Notes: a model not told the origin generated them from the letters alone. A stretch of 64,000 nt of DNA from Oreohelix idahoensis (GCA_024509875.1 JAMPIV010017806.1:1-64000), one strand, 5' to 3'. Positions 22,671 through 33,004 are shown, numbered from the stretch's first letter. Numbers and translations: made by a program.

Positions 22671-23927
22671 CTACGAGTTCATCTTTCTTCCCTCTGTCTT
22701 GTAGTCGCTCGGCGAATGGGATTTTGCTAGGCCATTCGGCCGTGACGTATTTCCTTTCCCTGCTAACCTGGTCTTGTTTACGTAGTTCGCTCTGCCCTGT
22801 TTTCTTCTGTATGAATATCCGTAATCTTTCTGAGTTAAGGCTCCGCCGTAACTCACTGAACAGGTAATCAACCTGTTACGTACAGTGAAATCATTGCTCG
22901 ACGCGGGATGTTTACATTTCACAGGCTTGTACCTAACTGACCTGAGATAGCAGCGACCTATCGGAATGTTCCGCGCGCGAGTAACCCGCGTCGACATTTG
23001 AAACAGTTTGCTGGCTGAAGAAACGCCCGCGTATTTCTTCTTCTTCCTCTCCACACCTACTCCCCTGCTTCGGTGGGAGCATTCATCAATCTTCAGACAT
23101 TTGCCGTCTAAAGGCGGGTCTGGAACTTTCCTTGCCTTGCCTCTCAGAATTCTGGCTTGGTCAACGGAAATGATCAAGTTTCTCGGTAGTGGCCTGGCGC
23201 AGGCGACTACGTTGCTGTACATCAGCGGGGTTGAGACCGCTGGAATATTGCGATTAAAATGAGAGATTTCTGATGCCTGTAGCATAGAATCTCCGACCGC
23301 ATTCTAGGGTTCTACTGAATCATAACAGATCTCAGTAGCTTCTATCTTTGGAGAAAGATAGGTATTATCTGCGATTTGCAGAATTTCTTGATTCGCTGTA
23401 CCCCTACCAACATGAAGTGAGCCAGAGCTGTCAAAAATAGCTCCTTGTAAGGTAGTAAGGCAGCTGTCCTCAATGTCTTCTGCCCTGAGAAATATGTGAG
23501 ATTCAAGAGGAGTCCCAGGGATTCCTCCGCCTGAAACCCTGTTTCTACCAAAAATATCAACTTTGCCCTCCCCTGGCGTCAGTTGCAAATCGTCCTGCAG
23601 TGTCAGATCAACTTCCTGGGCTACAGGCTCCGCAGTCTGCAAGCAAAGGACTGGACGGTTTAAGATCCCGTTTGATCGCAAAGTCCCCGAGATAAAGCTC
23701 TCGGTGTCTTTTTCCAAAGTTCCTTGGAACAAATTGGAAACTTTTACTCTTTTAGCAGGCGCCTCATTCTTGCACCTTAGCAGCTCAGAGTGATGAGAGG
23801 GGCGGCACCTCCTTCCTCTGATCGTTGAATTGGAGGGATACGCTTCTGCATATGGTTTTTCGCTGTCCCGCCGGGGAGCTTGCGAAATATGACGTGATAG
23901 GGTTTGGCTCCCTTTTCTCGACGTCAC
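22671..23927 (-). pseudogene. Unidentified LARD internal frame, two parts in one frame split by TAG
   Basis: I do not recognise this protein. Two minus-strand stretches (23,927 down to 23,304 and 23,285 down to 22,671) are in the same frame and separated by a single TAG at about 23,304-23,306, giving roughly 418 codons in all. The first part is acidic and Ser/Thr-rich with a basic N-terminus. The second is Arg/Lys-rich (for example VERKKKKYAG) and would bind nucleic acid or act as a nuclear signal. No CCHC knuckle, protease D-[ST]-G or polymerase motif is present. The TAG may be a nonsense mutation or, in a retroelement setting, a readthrough codon. The position in the element fits a gag-like or cargo gene. 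The first-part start is uncertain. Confidence 0.4.
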
Positions 23928-23934
23928 ATGTCGG

Positions 23935-24305
23935 TTAGTGGTGCTCGATCTGGAGCATGAGAGGTTCGGGGTTCTCCGACTGACAGACGGTGACTATACG
24001 AATTATAATGCTTGTTAGCACCTTTCCCACTTTTGTGCAGTTTCCACGCCAGGGATCGTTTCTTACTCTTTCCCATGGTTTATGGGCTGCTGTCCCGACA
24101 TAAATCCTTTCCTTGTTTGGGCTTCGGATCCAAGTCCAAAGGAAAGTCAATTTTCTGGAGTTGGGGCGCGGTATCGCTTCTTCTACATACTCTCGGATGG
24201 ATGCTTCACTCTCCCCAGCCTTTTTACTGGGCGATGCCAAGATTAGACGGTTATATTGAAGGTGAGCAAACTGAATTTCGCTATATGCAAGATAAAACCT
24301 AGAGA
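23935..24305 (-). CDS. Unidentified LARD internal frame, upstream segment
   Basis: An open frame of about 123 codons runs from just after a TAG near 24,306 to TAA at 23,935. No ATG lies near the start. It contains a helix-prone segment (LAYSEIQFAHLQYNRL, then SKKAGESEASIREYVEEA) followed by a basic tail. It is one base out of frame with the next segment (23,927-22,671), so a frameshift or intron could join them. It is closest to the 5' end of the element and could be the start of a gag-like protein. No homology recognised. Confidence 0.35.
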
Positions 24306-24960
24306 TCTCTGTTACCTAGTCCACTAGGTGCTGATTACCTTCCTTGTGAATTAACACTCAATAATCAATCAAATCTAGGCTAGCATGGGAAACTTTAAGT
24401 CGAGAAGTTTCTAGATACTCTGATTGCGACAAGCAAAAACCCTAAAACTCCAAAAAAATTCTAAGTGATGTAAAACTTATTATCACCACTCCACCCCACT
24501 TCTCTCAGTACTTAGCTATTGAGAGGATTTGTTACTATCATACGACTGAACACCCTCCCTTGGTACATAGGGAAGCTAGTAAACTGACTATCTGTTGCTT
24601 CTTATCTCAGATTAAAGAGCTACTACCTGGAAAAATATTTAATCCAAAATAAATTTCTTCTGGCTTTAACAACAATAGTCGTCAGCCTTTTTAACCCAAA
24701 AACTCAGAAGTGATACCAGTAACCTTTACCAGCTGTGACATGTGTAAAATGAACAATAATAGTAACTTGTGATCTATGATTGCTGTGGAGAAAAAGCGCT
24801 GTTCAGACTTCTTCCAAAAGAAATAGTTCGATTTGTCTAGGGGATAGAAATTCCTATAATCTGCAGTACACTAAACTCAAAGAATCAAAATAGAATCTTG
24901 TGAGAGATTCGTACCGGACTGAAACCTCATCTGTCGATGGTTGCTCCGGAGTTTAGATCA

Positions 24961-24980
24961 ATCCTTCGGACGAGCCGACA
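24961..24980 (-). other. Primer-binding site, proline-tRNA-like
   Basis: Two bases inside the 5' LTR (24,983-26,835, minus orientation) the minus strand reads TGTCGGCTCGTCCGAAGG. The core GGCTCGTCCG matches the primer site of murine-leukaemia-type retroviruses, which is complementary to the 3' end of tRNA-Pro, with mismatches at positions 3-4 and after the core. Position and match together support it. Confidence 0.6.
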
Positions 24981-24982
24981 TT

Positions 24983-26835
24983 TGTCTTCGGTTGAGTTAA
25001 AGTGTTAGAGTATTTGTCGAGTTAGACAATTGTAGTGAAATCGACAATGAGAGTGAACTGACAAAATTATAGACTACACATAGATAATGTGTAAATAGGG
25101 TGAACTTGAGACCAACCTGGAAGAGGATTCATTAAAGTTATCTCTCTCTCCAAGTCTCAACACACCTATATAGACTAAGCACCACCCGCTCTCTTTCCTT
25201 TCTCTTGTCAAAAATAGAGACGATAGTAAGAGCTGAAATAATAATTATGGATGAAGGGTCGTGAACAGCGCCTTAATAAATACATAAAATGTATTAAAGG
25301 TTCTTGAAAAGAAAATATATGAAAATAAGTATATCAGCACAACTACATAATAAAAGGCATCAATATTCACAACAGTTAACAAGTATCCAATCAAACACCA
25401 ATGGACAAAACAATTCACCAACACAAAACCTATCCTGTAGAACACCGAGAAAATAAATAAACAAAGTTCTCAATCCTTCCGCTTTTGGGGAGCCATATTC
25501 GATAACTCCAGTTAGTGTCTTTATAAGCAGATATATCCTCATATAGGTGATGAATTTTCACTATATAATACACTGTAGGCGCTATCCATGCACCATTTCG
25601 TTACACCCTGATAACGAGATAGGTTGTAGATTACTCTGTCTATCTTCGGCTGACCGCTAATGCGTGCGGGGTTTTGAATGACCAGAAACACCCACAAGGC
25701 GAGGTCACTTTAGGACAAACGGTTCACGGCGCTATTATTCTGCGCGTGAAAAAAAATTTGGGGATGCGCACTTGATGTTAAATCCGGTTTGGCTGGCTTG
25801 AACTTTTATTTGTGACTGAGTGCTCCGTTTAAGCACACAATCTGGTGTTTAAATTCTGCTGAAGACGCTGCGCTGATAGATCTGCTGGAAGCCACTATGC
25901 TCTGACTGGAGATCAAGAAGCGAATAGGAAGCCACTACTGCCAACTGCGTTTTCAGATTTGCTTTGGCTCGTTATACACTGCACGAGCTTATTTCCCATT
26001 AGAGGGATGGGCGTTGAAAAAGGGTTGTATTTCAGGTAGGGGGGACAACTCGTGGTGCTAATTGCTTTCAGAAAAAACCGCGAGATCGAAGAGAATGTGA
26101 CGTTCTTCGCCTGACTGAAATCCTGCGATAGCAGTGGGGTAACCTGAAACCCGAGATGACGAGAATAGGCAACACAATCTAGTTTTTGTGTTAACGTCTG
26201 CCTGTCTCATTTGGTCATCTACGGGCAAGAAAAATTTACGAGTGTCCTTGACTGAGTAAACCTATCTAATTTTATAGTCTACCAGAGATGCCAAACCCCA
26301 TCGCGTGTTCCCACGGATGTACGGCGTAACGTAATCATGAGTAAGTCAAATATTATTCTAGAGACTACATCAGAAGACAACAACCGCGAGAAGGTTTCGT
26401 ACATGTGACATAATGTTATTTTGTGAGCGATCAAGTGCCACAACCAAAAAATCTCAGAACCAACGTGAGTTTTGTCTCCCCTTTGTTCCCGATACCGACT
26501 GTATCAGGTTAGCGGTTCGCTTCAAAAAAACTGTTTCTCGCTCGAGATCAAACCTGTTACGAGCCATCCGTGTTCCTTAGTCAGAAAACACCAGGTGCAG
26601 CTTAGGTAATATTATCATAAGCTGACCGCTACTGACCAAGTGGGGAATTTATAAGGAAGGCCAGAACGAAATAAAACCGCGGGGTGGGGTCTGAGAGGGG
26701 AATAATGGGCTACAAAGAAAAAATCCGAAAGAAAAGAAAACTGAAAGTGCAAAATAATCGAGGAAACCCGAACACTAAAAGATAAGAAAAATGGGACGTG
26801 TTTGTAAAATAAAATTAACAGTCAAATCCGCGACA
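24983..26835 (-). repeat. 5' LTR of the LARD-like element
   Basis: 1,853 bp, TGTCTTCGG to CGCGACA on the plus strand, followed by GGAAG (26,836-26,840), the right target duplication. It is the mate of 20,512-22,361. Confidence 0.88.
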
Positions 26836-26857
26836 GGAAGAGACAATCGTGTATACC

Positions 26858-26985
26858 AGAAGTCATTGACGTTCTTGTGTGAGGTGGGTTGCTTTGGCCA
26901 ATCACTGACGTTCTTGTGTGATTTGTGTTGCTTTGGCCAATCACTTACGTTCTTGTGTGAGGTGTGTTGCCTTGGCCTATCTTCA
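26858..26985. repeat. 39-bp tandem repeat, three copies
   Basis: Three copies of a unit reading TGACGTTCTTGTGTGAGGTG then TGTTGCTTTGGCCAATCAC with small changes. It lies between the LARD-like element and the recognised 5' fucosyltransferase exon. The long plus-strand open frame over this region (26,791-27,495) is antisense to that exon. Confidence 0.85.
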
Positions 26986-27194
26986 CAAACTTTACATAGT
27001 TACAAAATAAAATACCAACGTACCATGAAAAACATACGTATTCTTGAATGGGTGTTTAATTTAGTTGTCAGGGTGCAGTACGCGACTGTTCCATATTTTC
27101 CCCAAACATGCACCATAAAACGATTGCGTGGCATGCATGCTCTTTCAGTGGTTGTTCAGTTTAGTTTTAACATATTTTCCCGAAAATCTAATGG

Positions 27195-27258
27195 AATTGT
27201 TTTATTGTTAGTTACAATTGTTTTATTGTTGGTTACAATTATTTTATTGTTGGTTACA
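27195..27258. repeat. 18-bp tandem repeat, about three copies
   Basis: GTTACAATTGTTTTATTG-type units sit just past the probable 3' edge of the 5' fucosyltransferase exon. They read VTNNKTI on the minus strand but are most likely intronic. Confidence 0.7.
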
Positions 27259-27271
27259 ACATTGTTCACAC

Positions 27272-27888
27272 AAGAAAAATGGCTCCCAAAGGCACAGTTA
27301 CATGAAAGTATTTCACATAATGATACATCCAAGTATTTATTCTCCAACAGCCACGTGGGTTGTCTTAAGTATGATATCTGGAATGTTTTATCGGTTGTAA
27401 CTCTGACACGTGGCGGGGAAGGGCACTGTACAATCGGTGACTCCTTGCAGTATGTTATAAGCGTGTCATCAAAGGTCATGGTCGTTGTTTTATAATATAC
27501 TTCCCTAGATAAACATGTGCTTTTATTGACTTTAGTCGTCGTTTGCTCGTGAGGTTTCCCAGCAGTGTTGGTAACCAAACTGGAGTTGTCAGTTTTAACA
27601 TTTAGTTGCTGGTCCTGTAAACTCTGTGAACTGGTCATGATCCGCGAAGCTAATACCGAGTCATACCACTCAGAGTTGTTTTCAGTCATGAATTTATTTT
27701 CGTTGTTTGTCCAAAAATATTTGAAATAATCCAAATGTCCGTAGTCGCTTAGATCTGCGTAGTTGTCAAAAGTGGAAGTTGCTGTGGATCCCATATAGTT
27801 CGTGTAATAAATGAGAATTAAAACCCCCACAACAGCGGCAGCAAAAATCTTGGTAAAGATAGTCCTTCTTGATCTCGCCGGGCACAAC
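27272..27888 (-). CDS. Fucosyltransferase, 5' exon with signal-anchor and stem
   Basis: On the minus strand the exon opens with a basic stretch (CPARSRRTIFTK) and a hydrophobic segment IFAAAVVGVLILIYY, the signal anchor expected for a Golgi type II glycosyltransferase. A Ser/Thr/Asn-rich stem follows with three N-glycosylation sequons (NNS, NSS, NKS), then a Cys-containing stretch with PTWLLENKYLD and C-E-I-L-S-C-N-C, which resembles the start of the family-10 N-terminal domain. No ATG precedes the anchor. The sequence TTCTTCTTGTCATCCAG just upstream is a good acceptor, so the initiator lies in an unseen earlier exon. The 3' boundary is unsure; GTGTGA at about 27,271 is a possible donor, after which the frame runs into an 18-bp repeat (VTNNKTI three times). 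It is assigned to the same gene as the 18.6- and 11.5-kb exons by strand, order and domain content. Confidence 0.7.
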
Positions 27889-27902
27889 CTGGATGACAAG
27901 AA

Positions 27903-30085
27903 GAATTAGTTACGAAGAATGAAGAAATGAGATGGTTGTAATGGGCCTCGTGTATGTACAGCGAGTCTTTGAAGAAATGAGATGGTTGTAATGGGCCTCG
28001 TGTATGTACCGCGAGTCTATGAAGAAATGAGATGGTTGTAATGGGCCTCGTGTATGTACCGCGAGTCTATGAAGAAATGAGATGGTTGTAATGGGCCTCG
28101 TGTATGTACTGCGAGTCTTTGAAGAAATTAGATGGTTGTAATGGGCCTCGTGTATGTACCGCGAGTCTATGAAGAAATTAGATGGTTGTAATGGGCCTCG
28201 TGTATGTACCGCGAGTCTATGAAGAAATTAGATGGTTGTAATGGGCCTCGTGTATGTACCGCGAGCCTATGAAGAAATTAGATGGTTGTAATTGGCCCCG
28301 TGCATGTATCGCGAGTCTATGAAGAAATGAGATGGTTGTAATGGGCGTCGTGTATGTACCGCGAGTCTATGAAGAAATGAGATGATTGTAATGGGCCTCG
28401 TGTATGTAATGGGCCTATGAAGAAATGAGATGGTAATGGGCCTCCGCGAGTCTTTGAAGAAATTAGATGGTTGTAATGGGCCTCGTGTATGTACCGCGAG
28501 TCTATGAAGAAATTCGATGGTTGTAATGGGCCTCGGGCGAGTCTATGAAGAAATTAGATGGTTGTAATGGGCCTCGTGTATGTACCGCGAGCCTATGAAG
28601 AAATTAGATGGTTGTAATTGGCCCCGTGCATGTATCGCGAGTCTATGAAGAAATGAGATGGTTGTAATGGGCCTCGTGTATGTACCACGAGTCTATGAAG
28701 AAATTCGATGGTTGTAATGGTGGGCCTCGTGTATGTATCGCGAGTCTATGAAGAAATGAAATGGTTGTAATGGTGGGCCTCCTGTACGTATCACGAGTCT
28801 ATGAAGAAAATGAGATGGTTGTAATGGTGGGCCTCGTGTATGTACCGCGAGTCTATGAAGAAATTCGATGGTTGTAATGGTGGGCCTCGTGTATGTATCT
28901 ATGAAGCGATGGTGGGCCTCTATGAGTCTATGAAGAAATCGTTATCGCGAAGAGTCTATGAAGAATTTAATGTAATCGTGTATGTATCGCGAGTCTATGA
29001 AGAAATGAGATGGTTGTAATGGTGGGCCTCGTGTATGTACCGCGAGTCTATGAAGAAATGAGATGGTTGTAATGGTGGGCCTCGTGTATGTACCGCGAGT
29101 CTATGAAGAAATTCGATGGTTGTAATGGTGGGCCTCGTGTATGTATCGCGAGTCTATGAAGAAATTCGATGGTTGTAATGGTGGGCCTCGTGTATGTACC
29201 ATGAGTCTATAAAGAAATGAGATGGTTGTAATGGTGGGCCTCGTGTATGTACCACGAGTCTATGAAGAAATGAGATGGTTGTAATGGTGGGCCTCGTGTA
29301 TGTATCGCGAGTCTATGAAGAAATTCGATGGTTGTAATGGTGGGCCTCGTGTATGTATCGCGAGTCTATGAAGAAATTCGATGGTTGTAATGGTGGGCCT
29401 CGTGTATGTATCGCGAGTCTATGAAGAAATGAGATGGTTGTAATGGTGGGCCTCGTGTATGTATCGCGAGTCTATGAAGAAATTTAATGGTTGTAATGGT
29501 GGGCCTCGTGTATGTATCGCGAGTCTATGAAGAAATGAGATAGTTGTAATGGGCCTCGTGTATGTACCGCGAGTCTATGAAGAAATTCGATGGTTGTAAT
29601 GGTGGGCCTCGTGTATGTGCCACGAGTCTATGAAGAAATTCGATGGTTGTAATGGTGGGCCTCGTGTATGTATCGCGAGTCTATGAAGAAATTCGATGGT
29701 TGTAATGGTGGGCCTCGTGTATGTACCACGAGTCTATGAAGAAATTCGATGGTTGTAATGGTGGGCCTCGTGTATGTATCGCGAGTCTATGAAGAAATTC
29801 GATGGTTGTAATGGTGGGCCTCTTGTATGTACCACGAGTCTATGAAGAAATGAGATGGTTGTAATGGTGGGCCTCGTGTATGTATCGCGAGTCTATGAAG
29901 AAATGAGATGGTTGTAATGGTGGGCCTCGTGTATGTATCGCGAGTCTATGAAGAAATGAGATGGTTGTAATGGTGGGCCTCGTGTATGTACCACGAGTCT
30001 ATGAAGAAATGCGATGGTTGTAATGGTGGGCCTCGTGTATGTACCACGAGTCTATGAAGAAATGAGATGTTTGTAATGGGCATGT
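27903..30085. repeat. 50/53-bp satellite array
   Basis: About 42 head-to-tail units. The unit reads GAAGAAATGAGATGGTTGTA then ATGGGCCTCGTGTATGTACC then GCGAGTCTAT. Units left of about 28,680 mostly have TAATGGGCC (50 bp). Those to the right mostly have TAATGGTGGGCC (53 bp). Variants at fixed sites (ATGAG/ATTAG/ATTCG; ACCGCG/ATCGCG/ACCACG) recur in blocks, implying duplication of multi-unit segments. A scrambled patch lies near 28,890-28,985. The array begins only about 15 bp upstream of the 5' fucosyltransferase exon, so it lies in an intron or the promoter side of that gene. Confidence 0.95.
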
Positions 30086-30433
30086 CGTATAAGTCAACTA
30101 ATATGAGGTATTACATGGAGCTGACAACCTCATCATGTGAAAGAAATGGCGACAGATAACATGGCTGCAAGAACATGTGACTGCTGTGTGCAGGCTTCCT
30201 GCAGGGCCAACTGTGGTGGTGGCTCCATGATCGGCAAGGAGTACAAATGAAAGTGATAATGATGTGGATAAAGCGAGACAATATCTCAAGTTTTTCCCTT
30301 CACAATAAATCTCAAATAAAAATAATAATAACTAACATTAATATTCATCGATGTTTCAATAATAAACGTCTTAAGAATGAATATCTTCAAAATACATTTG
30401 ATGAAAATGAATGTCTTTTAAAAAGAACTTGAT

Positions 30434-30470
<37 letters not shown>

Positions 30471-31785
30471 ACTAGAGCTGCTGAGCTTCTCGCTCTTTCG
30501 CAAACAATACCAATATTTGGTATTATCTACACTGTAGATCTAGGTCTTTCCATTGGCTTTACTGCCATTCCGAAAAGTGATGAGTTGAAGTCATGAGCTC
30601 CAGTTTCTCCATCTTGGCTTACATTTAAAGGATCATCACATCTGGTGCCAAGTCAGTAGCGAAAAGCGCGTGGCATATTATGCATTCCCCTCCATCCAAG
30701 GGGGCCCTCCAAAAATGCAGAGCTAAAATACTGTGCTCTGGTTCTGGGCTCTCCCCGAGAATTGTCGTGTCATACACAGAGCCATTTCTCAGCTCCACTT
30801 GCCTATCATGGATTAATAGTGAGGTCCTCGTGTATGCAGCCAACCAGATAAAAGCCAGAGTTACGTCTGAGGCTTAAGTGACTTTTTCAAGCTCAAGTGT
30901 ACAATAACAGGTTCTAAACATGTTTCACCACAGGAGAAATCCCTAGAAGTGTACTGATGATTTCAAGAGTCATTTCGGGTGTAATTGGGCTCACAGAGAT
31001 TCACTTCAATATCTGTATAAAATGTCTCAAGAGAATTAATATCTTTAAGAAAAACTTAATACTTGCATAGCTGTTCTTGTGATGGTGTGGCCGTGCGTGC
31101 TGCTGATGATGAGGATATAGGGGTTTGTCTCTCTACCCTAACAGTAGGCAGTTGGATGATGATGTTAAGTTACTTCTGATCAACCTTGACGACTACAACA
31201 GTGCATGACAGACAGATGGTTGATGGTTTAACATCGTGTGAACATACTTCACACAGACAGCGGTGAACAGTAATACGAAGTTTATTTACATAAAGATCAG
31301 CAACAGTTGAAATGAGATGTTCTGCCCAACCTTCCACCCGAGGCTGGTAACCTTTATATAGCAAAATTTCCATAGGCAAATTCTGAACATTGTCCTTACT
31401 CATTCTCACTATATTCTCTGTTCACTGTCACTGCTTCTGTATTTGCTACTGTCGTGCAAACCTTAACTTCGCTCGCACTCCCCGAAAAACCAAACTCCAA
31501 ACTTGAATACTTTATCTTTCAAGGGACGTAAAAACACTACTGTTAATGGATAATCGCCCTTCAATAAATAAGTCTATAAGTCATGGATTCTTCTCTCCCC
31601 CCAAGTTATCTTATTTAGCCCGTTCATTTCCTGTTATGCACATTTATGAAACTGGATTGCTGCGACAAGTACTTCGTTGACCCCTATTGTGGATTATGGC
31701 CATATGCTTACAAGTTTATGTCATAGATTATCTCCCCTTTAGTTAATTTTATTAATCTGTTACTTTCTGTTATGCAAATTTTCTA
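30086..31785. other. Intergenic or intronic stretch, no gene recognised
   Basis: It holds a (TTG)n run at 30,433-30,468 and, at 30,360-30,430, a degenerate GAATGAAT-CTT-AAAA motif also seen at 35,260-35,520. Short minus-strand frames at 30,625-30,843 and 31,170-31,409 each have a smooth amino-acid composition but no family I recognise. Confidence 0.4.
30433..30468. repeat. (TTG)n microsatellite
   Basis: About twelve clean TTG units. Confidence 0.95.
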
Positions 31786-32345
31786 AACTGGATTTTCGAC
31801 ACTCCAATCACTATGGCATCAGGGTCTCTTCTGAGAACGTGGCCAACCCAATTCCAGCGTCTGCCAGTTATGATGGTGCGCATATCCTCTTGGTTGAAAT
31901 AACGCTGTGAAACCCAGCGCCCTAATATCCGGCCTTTGGCTGGGATCATGTGTCTAGACACAGGGACCAGTACAGTGACATTCATGTGTCATTAGGTCTC
32001 TTGTGTGAGAACACAGAGGATCACTACAGTGACACAGTTTGTCATTGGGTCTTCTTGTGTTGGGACATGTGGTCTTGACCAGAGCCGGGTTTGGGGTGGG
32101 TGCCAATGCGACCTCATGCGAGGAAAAAACAAAAAAAATATCCTCTTGGTTGCTCCGAGTATGCAGGTTTTGATTGGTGATGTATTCGGCCAAAAGATTC
32201 TGAGAATTTTCCTTAGTCAGATTGTATGGAAAGAAGATAATTTCGACATTTCCTTCTCCTGTTACTCTCCAGCATTTCGCACCACAGAGAAGCACAGAAA
32301 GTACACAGCTCTCATATAATCGTAATTGTGAGTTTGTGCTGCACT
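31786..32345 (-). pseudogene. LINE 6, reverse-transcriptase C-terminal part
   Basis: Minus-strand frame pieces: a GEGNVEIIFFPYNL block (about 32,270-32,200) almost the same as in LINE 3; ILRIFWP-like residues; then, after a short insertion, RTIITGRRWNWVGHVLRRDP at about 31,880-31,810. This is the terminal part of an RTE-like LINE RT. The rest of the RT lies at 34,986-35,225; the two were separated by a Tigger insertion. Confidence 0.75.
31897..32137 (+). mobile_element. Short retroposon (SINE-like) with A-rich tail
   Basis: A 241-bp insertion lies between exact 15-bp duplications, ATATCCTCTTGGTTG at 31,882-31,896 and 32,138-32,152. On the plus strand it ends GAGGAAAAAACAAAAAAA, an A-rich tail. 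Removing it restores LINE 6 continuity. A near-duplicate internal block (CACTACAGTGACAC/ CAGTACAGTGACAT) is visible. It has no clear tRNA boxes, so the source is unknown. Confidence 0.7.
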
Positions 32346-32356
32346 AAGAGGACTAC

Positions 32357-32358
32357 TA
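32357..32358. repeat. TA target duplication, left of Tigger
   Basis: TA abuts the left inverted repeat; its mate is at 34,984-34,985. Confidence 0.8.
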
Positions 32359-32675
32359 CAGTAGAACTCCATTTATCCGAACCCCAATTATCCGAACATC
32401 CAATTATCCGAACACTTTTTCCAGAAAAAAAAAAAAAATCAGGCGCCATCAGTCACGCTAGACTACAATTCTGAATCTTTTGATGCGGCAAGCTTCAAAT
32501 ACGTGCGAACAATTTGTAGAGAATGGGATGGGCTAATGGTCGGTCGCTTACGTACAGGAAGTCAGTTAGATCATAAAGTCAGTTAATATCTGGTTTACCA
32601 ATCCAGTGTACGTGTGCGTTCTAGGTAGAACACTGGCTAAACAGACAGTTCAACTTAAAATAATTGTGTCTGCTA

Positions 32676-32689
32676 CTACTGCAGAATAA
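32676..32689. repeat. Left target-site duplication of tRNA-SINE
   Basis: CTACTGCAGAATAA here matches CTACAGCAGAATAA at 32,961-32,974 with one mismatch. Confidence 0.75.
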
Positions 32690-32960
32690 GGAGCCGCGGT
32701 AGCATAGTGGTTAGTGCACTGGCTTCCTAGCGCAGTGGTCTATGGTTCGATCCCCAGATGAGGCGGACAATTTTTAGGCCACAAACGGCTCCTGGGTCGA
32801 CCCAGCCCCAAATGGGTACCAGAGCTACTCTGGGAAGGTTAAGGCGGCCGGCGTGATGCCGACCACATCACCCCTCGTGTGCCGACGGTCAAGATAATAT
32901 GGGCCTAACACCATATTCCCAGTATGCCTCAATGGGCGTGTAACGGGTTCCTTTACCTTA
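32690..32960 (+). mobile_element. tRNA-derived SINE, copy 1
   Basis: The 271-bp element opens GGAGCCGCGG. It has a good Pol III A box (TAGCATAGTGG, 32,701-32,711) and B box (GGTTCGATCCC, about 32,744-32,755), then a non-tRNA body. Flanking 14-bp duplications with one mismatch mark the insertion in the Tigger transposon. A second copy lies at 63,070-63,335. It is not a true tRNA gene: the cloverleaf is not closed and the sequence continues into a repeated body. Confidence 0.88.
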
Positions 32961-33004
32961 CTACAGCAGAATAATTTTGGTGTACAAGTATTTCTCTGTG
33001 CGAT

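Larger units (their letters stand above)
20512..26835 (-). mobile_element. Non-autonomous LTR retrotransposon (LARD-like), minus orientation
   Basis: A complete 6.3-kb element has two LTRs of about 1.85 kb that start TG and end CA, plus a perfect 5-bp target duplication. Orientation is minus: a primer-binding site lies just inside the right LTR and a purine-rich tract (on the minus strand) just inside the left LTR. The 2.6-kb interior has no protease, reverse transcriptase, RNase H or integrase motif, so it must depend on another element. It carries two blocks of open frame of unknown identity. The LTR copies differ by scattered substitutions and small indels, noticeably more than those of elements A and C, so this insertion is older. 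It sits in a fucosyltransferase intron. Confidence 0.82.

Noticed and set aside
26791..27495. 234-codon plus-strand open frame
   Set aside because: It is antisense to the fucosyltransferase 5' exon and its first half is the 39-bp tandem repeat. The minus strand has the signal anchor and sequons.
27903..30085. Regular repeats of about 50 bp considered as a CRISPR array
   Set aside because: There are no unique spacers: the whole period is repeated. The context is a eukaryotic intron or flank with no cas genes. It is a satellite.
30625..30843. 72-codon minus-strand frame
   Set aside because: Smooth composition but no recognised family, no splice sites and no second copy in the window, so it is not listed as a gene.
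31170..31409. 79-codon minus-strand frame with several Cys and His
   Set aside because: The Cys/His spacing fits no zinc-finger class I know and nothing around it supports a gene. Left unannotated.
32690..32765. tRNA gene with good A and B boxes
   Set aside because: The acceptor stem does not close, the sequence continues into a 271-bp body shared with another copy, and target duplications flank it. It is a SINE.
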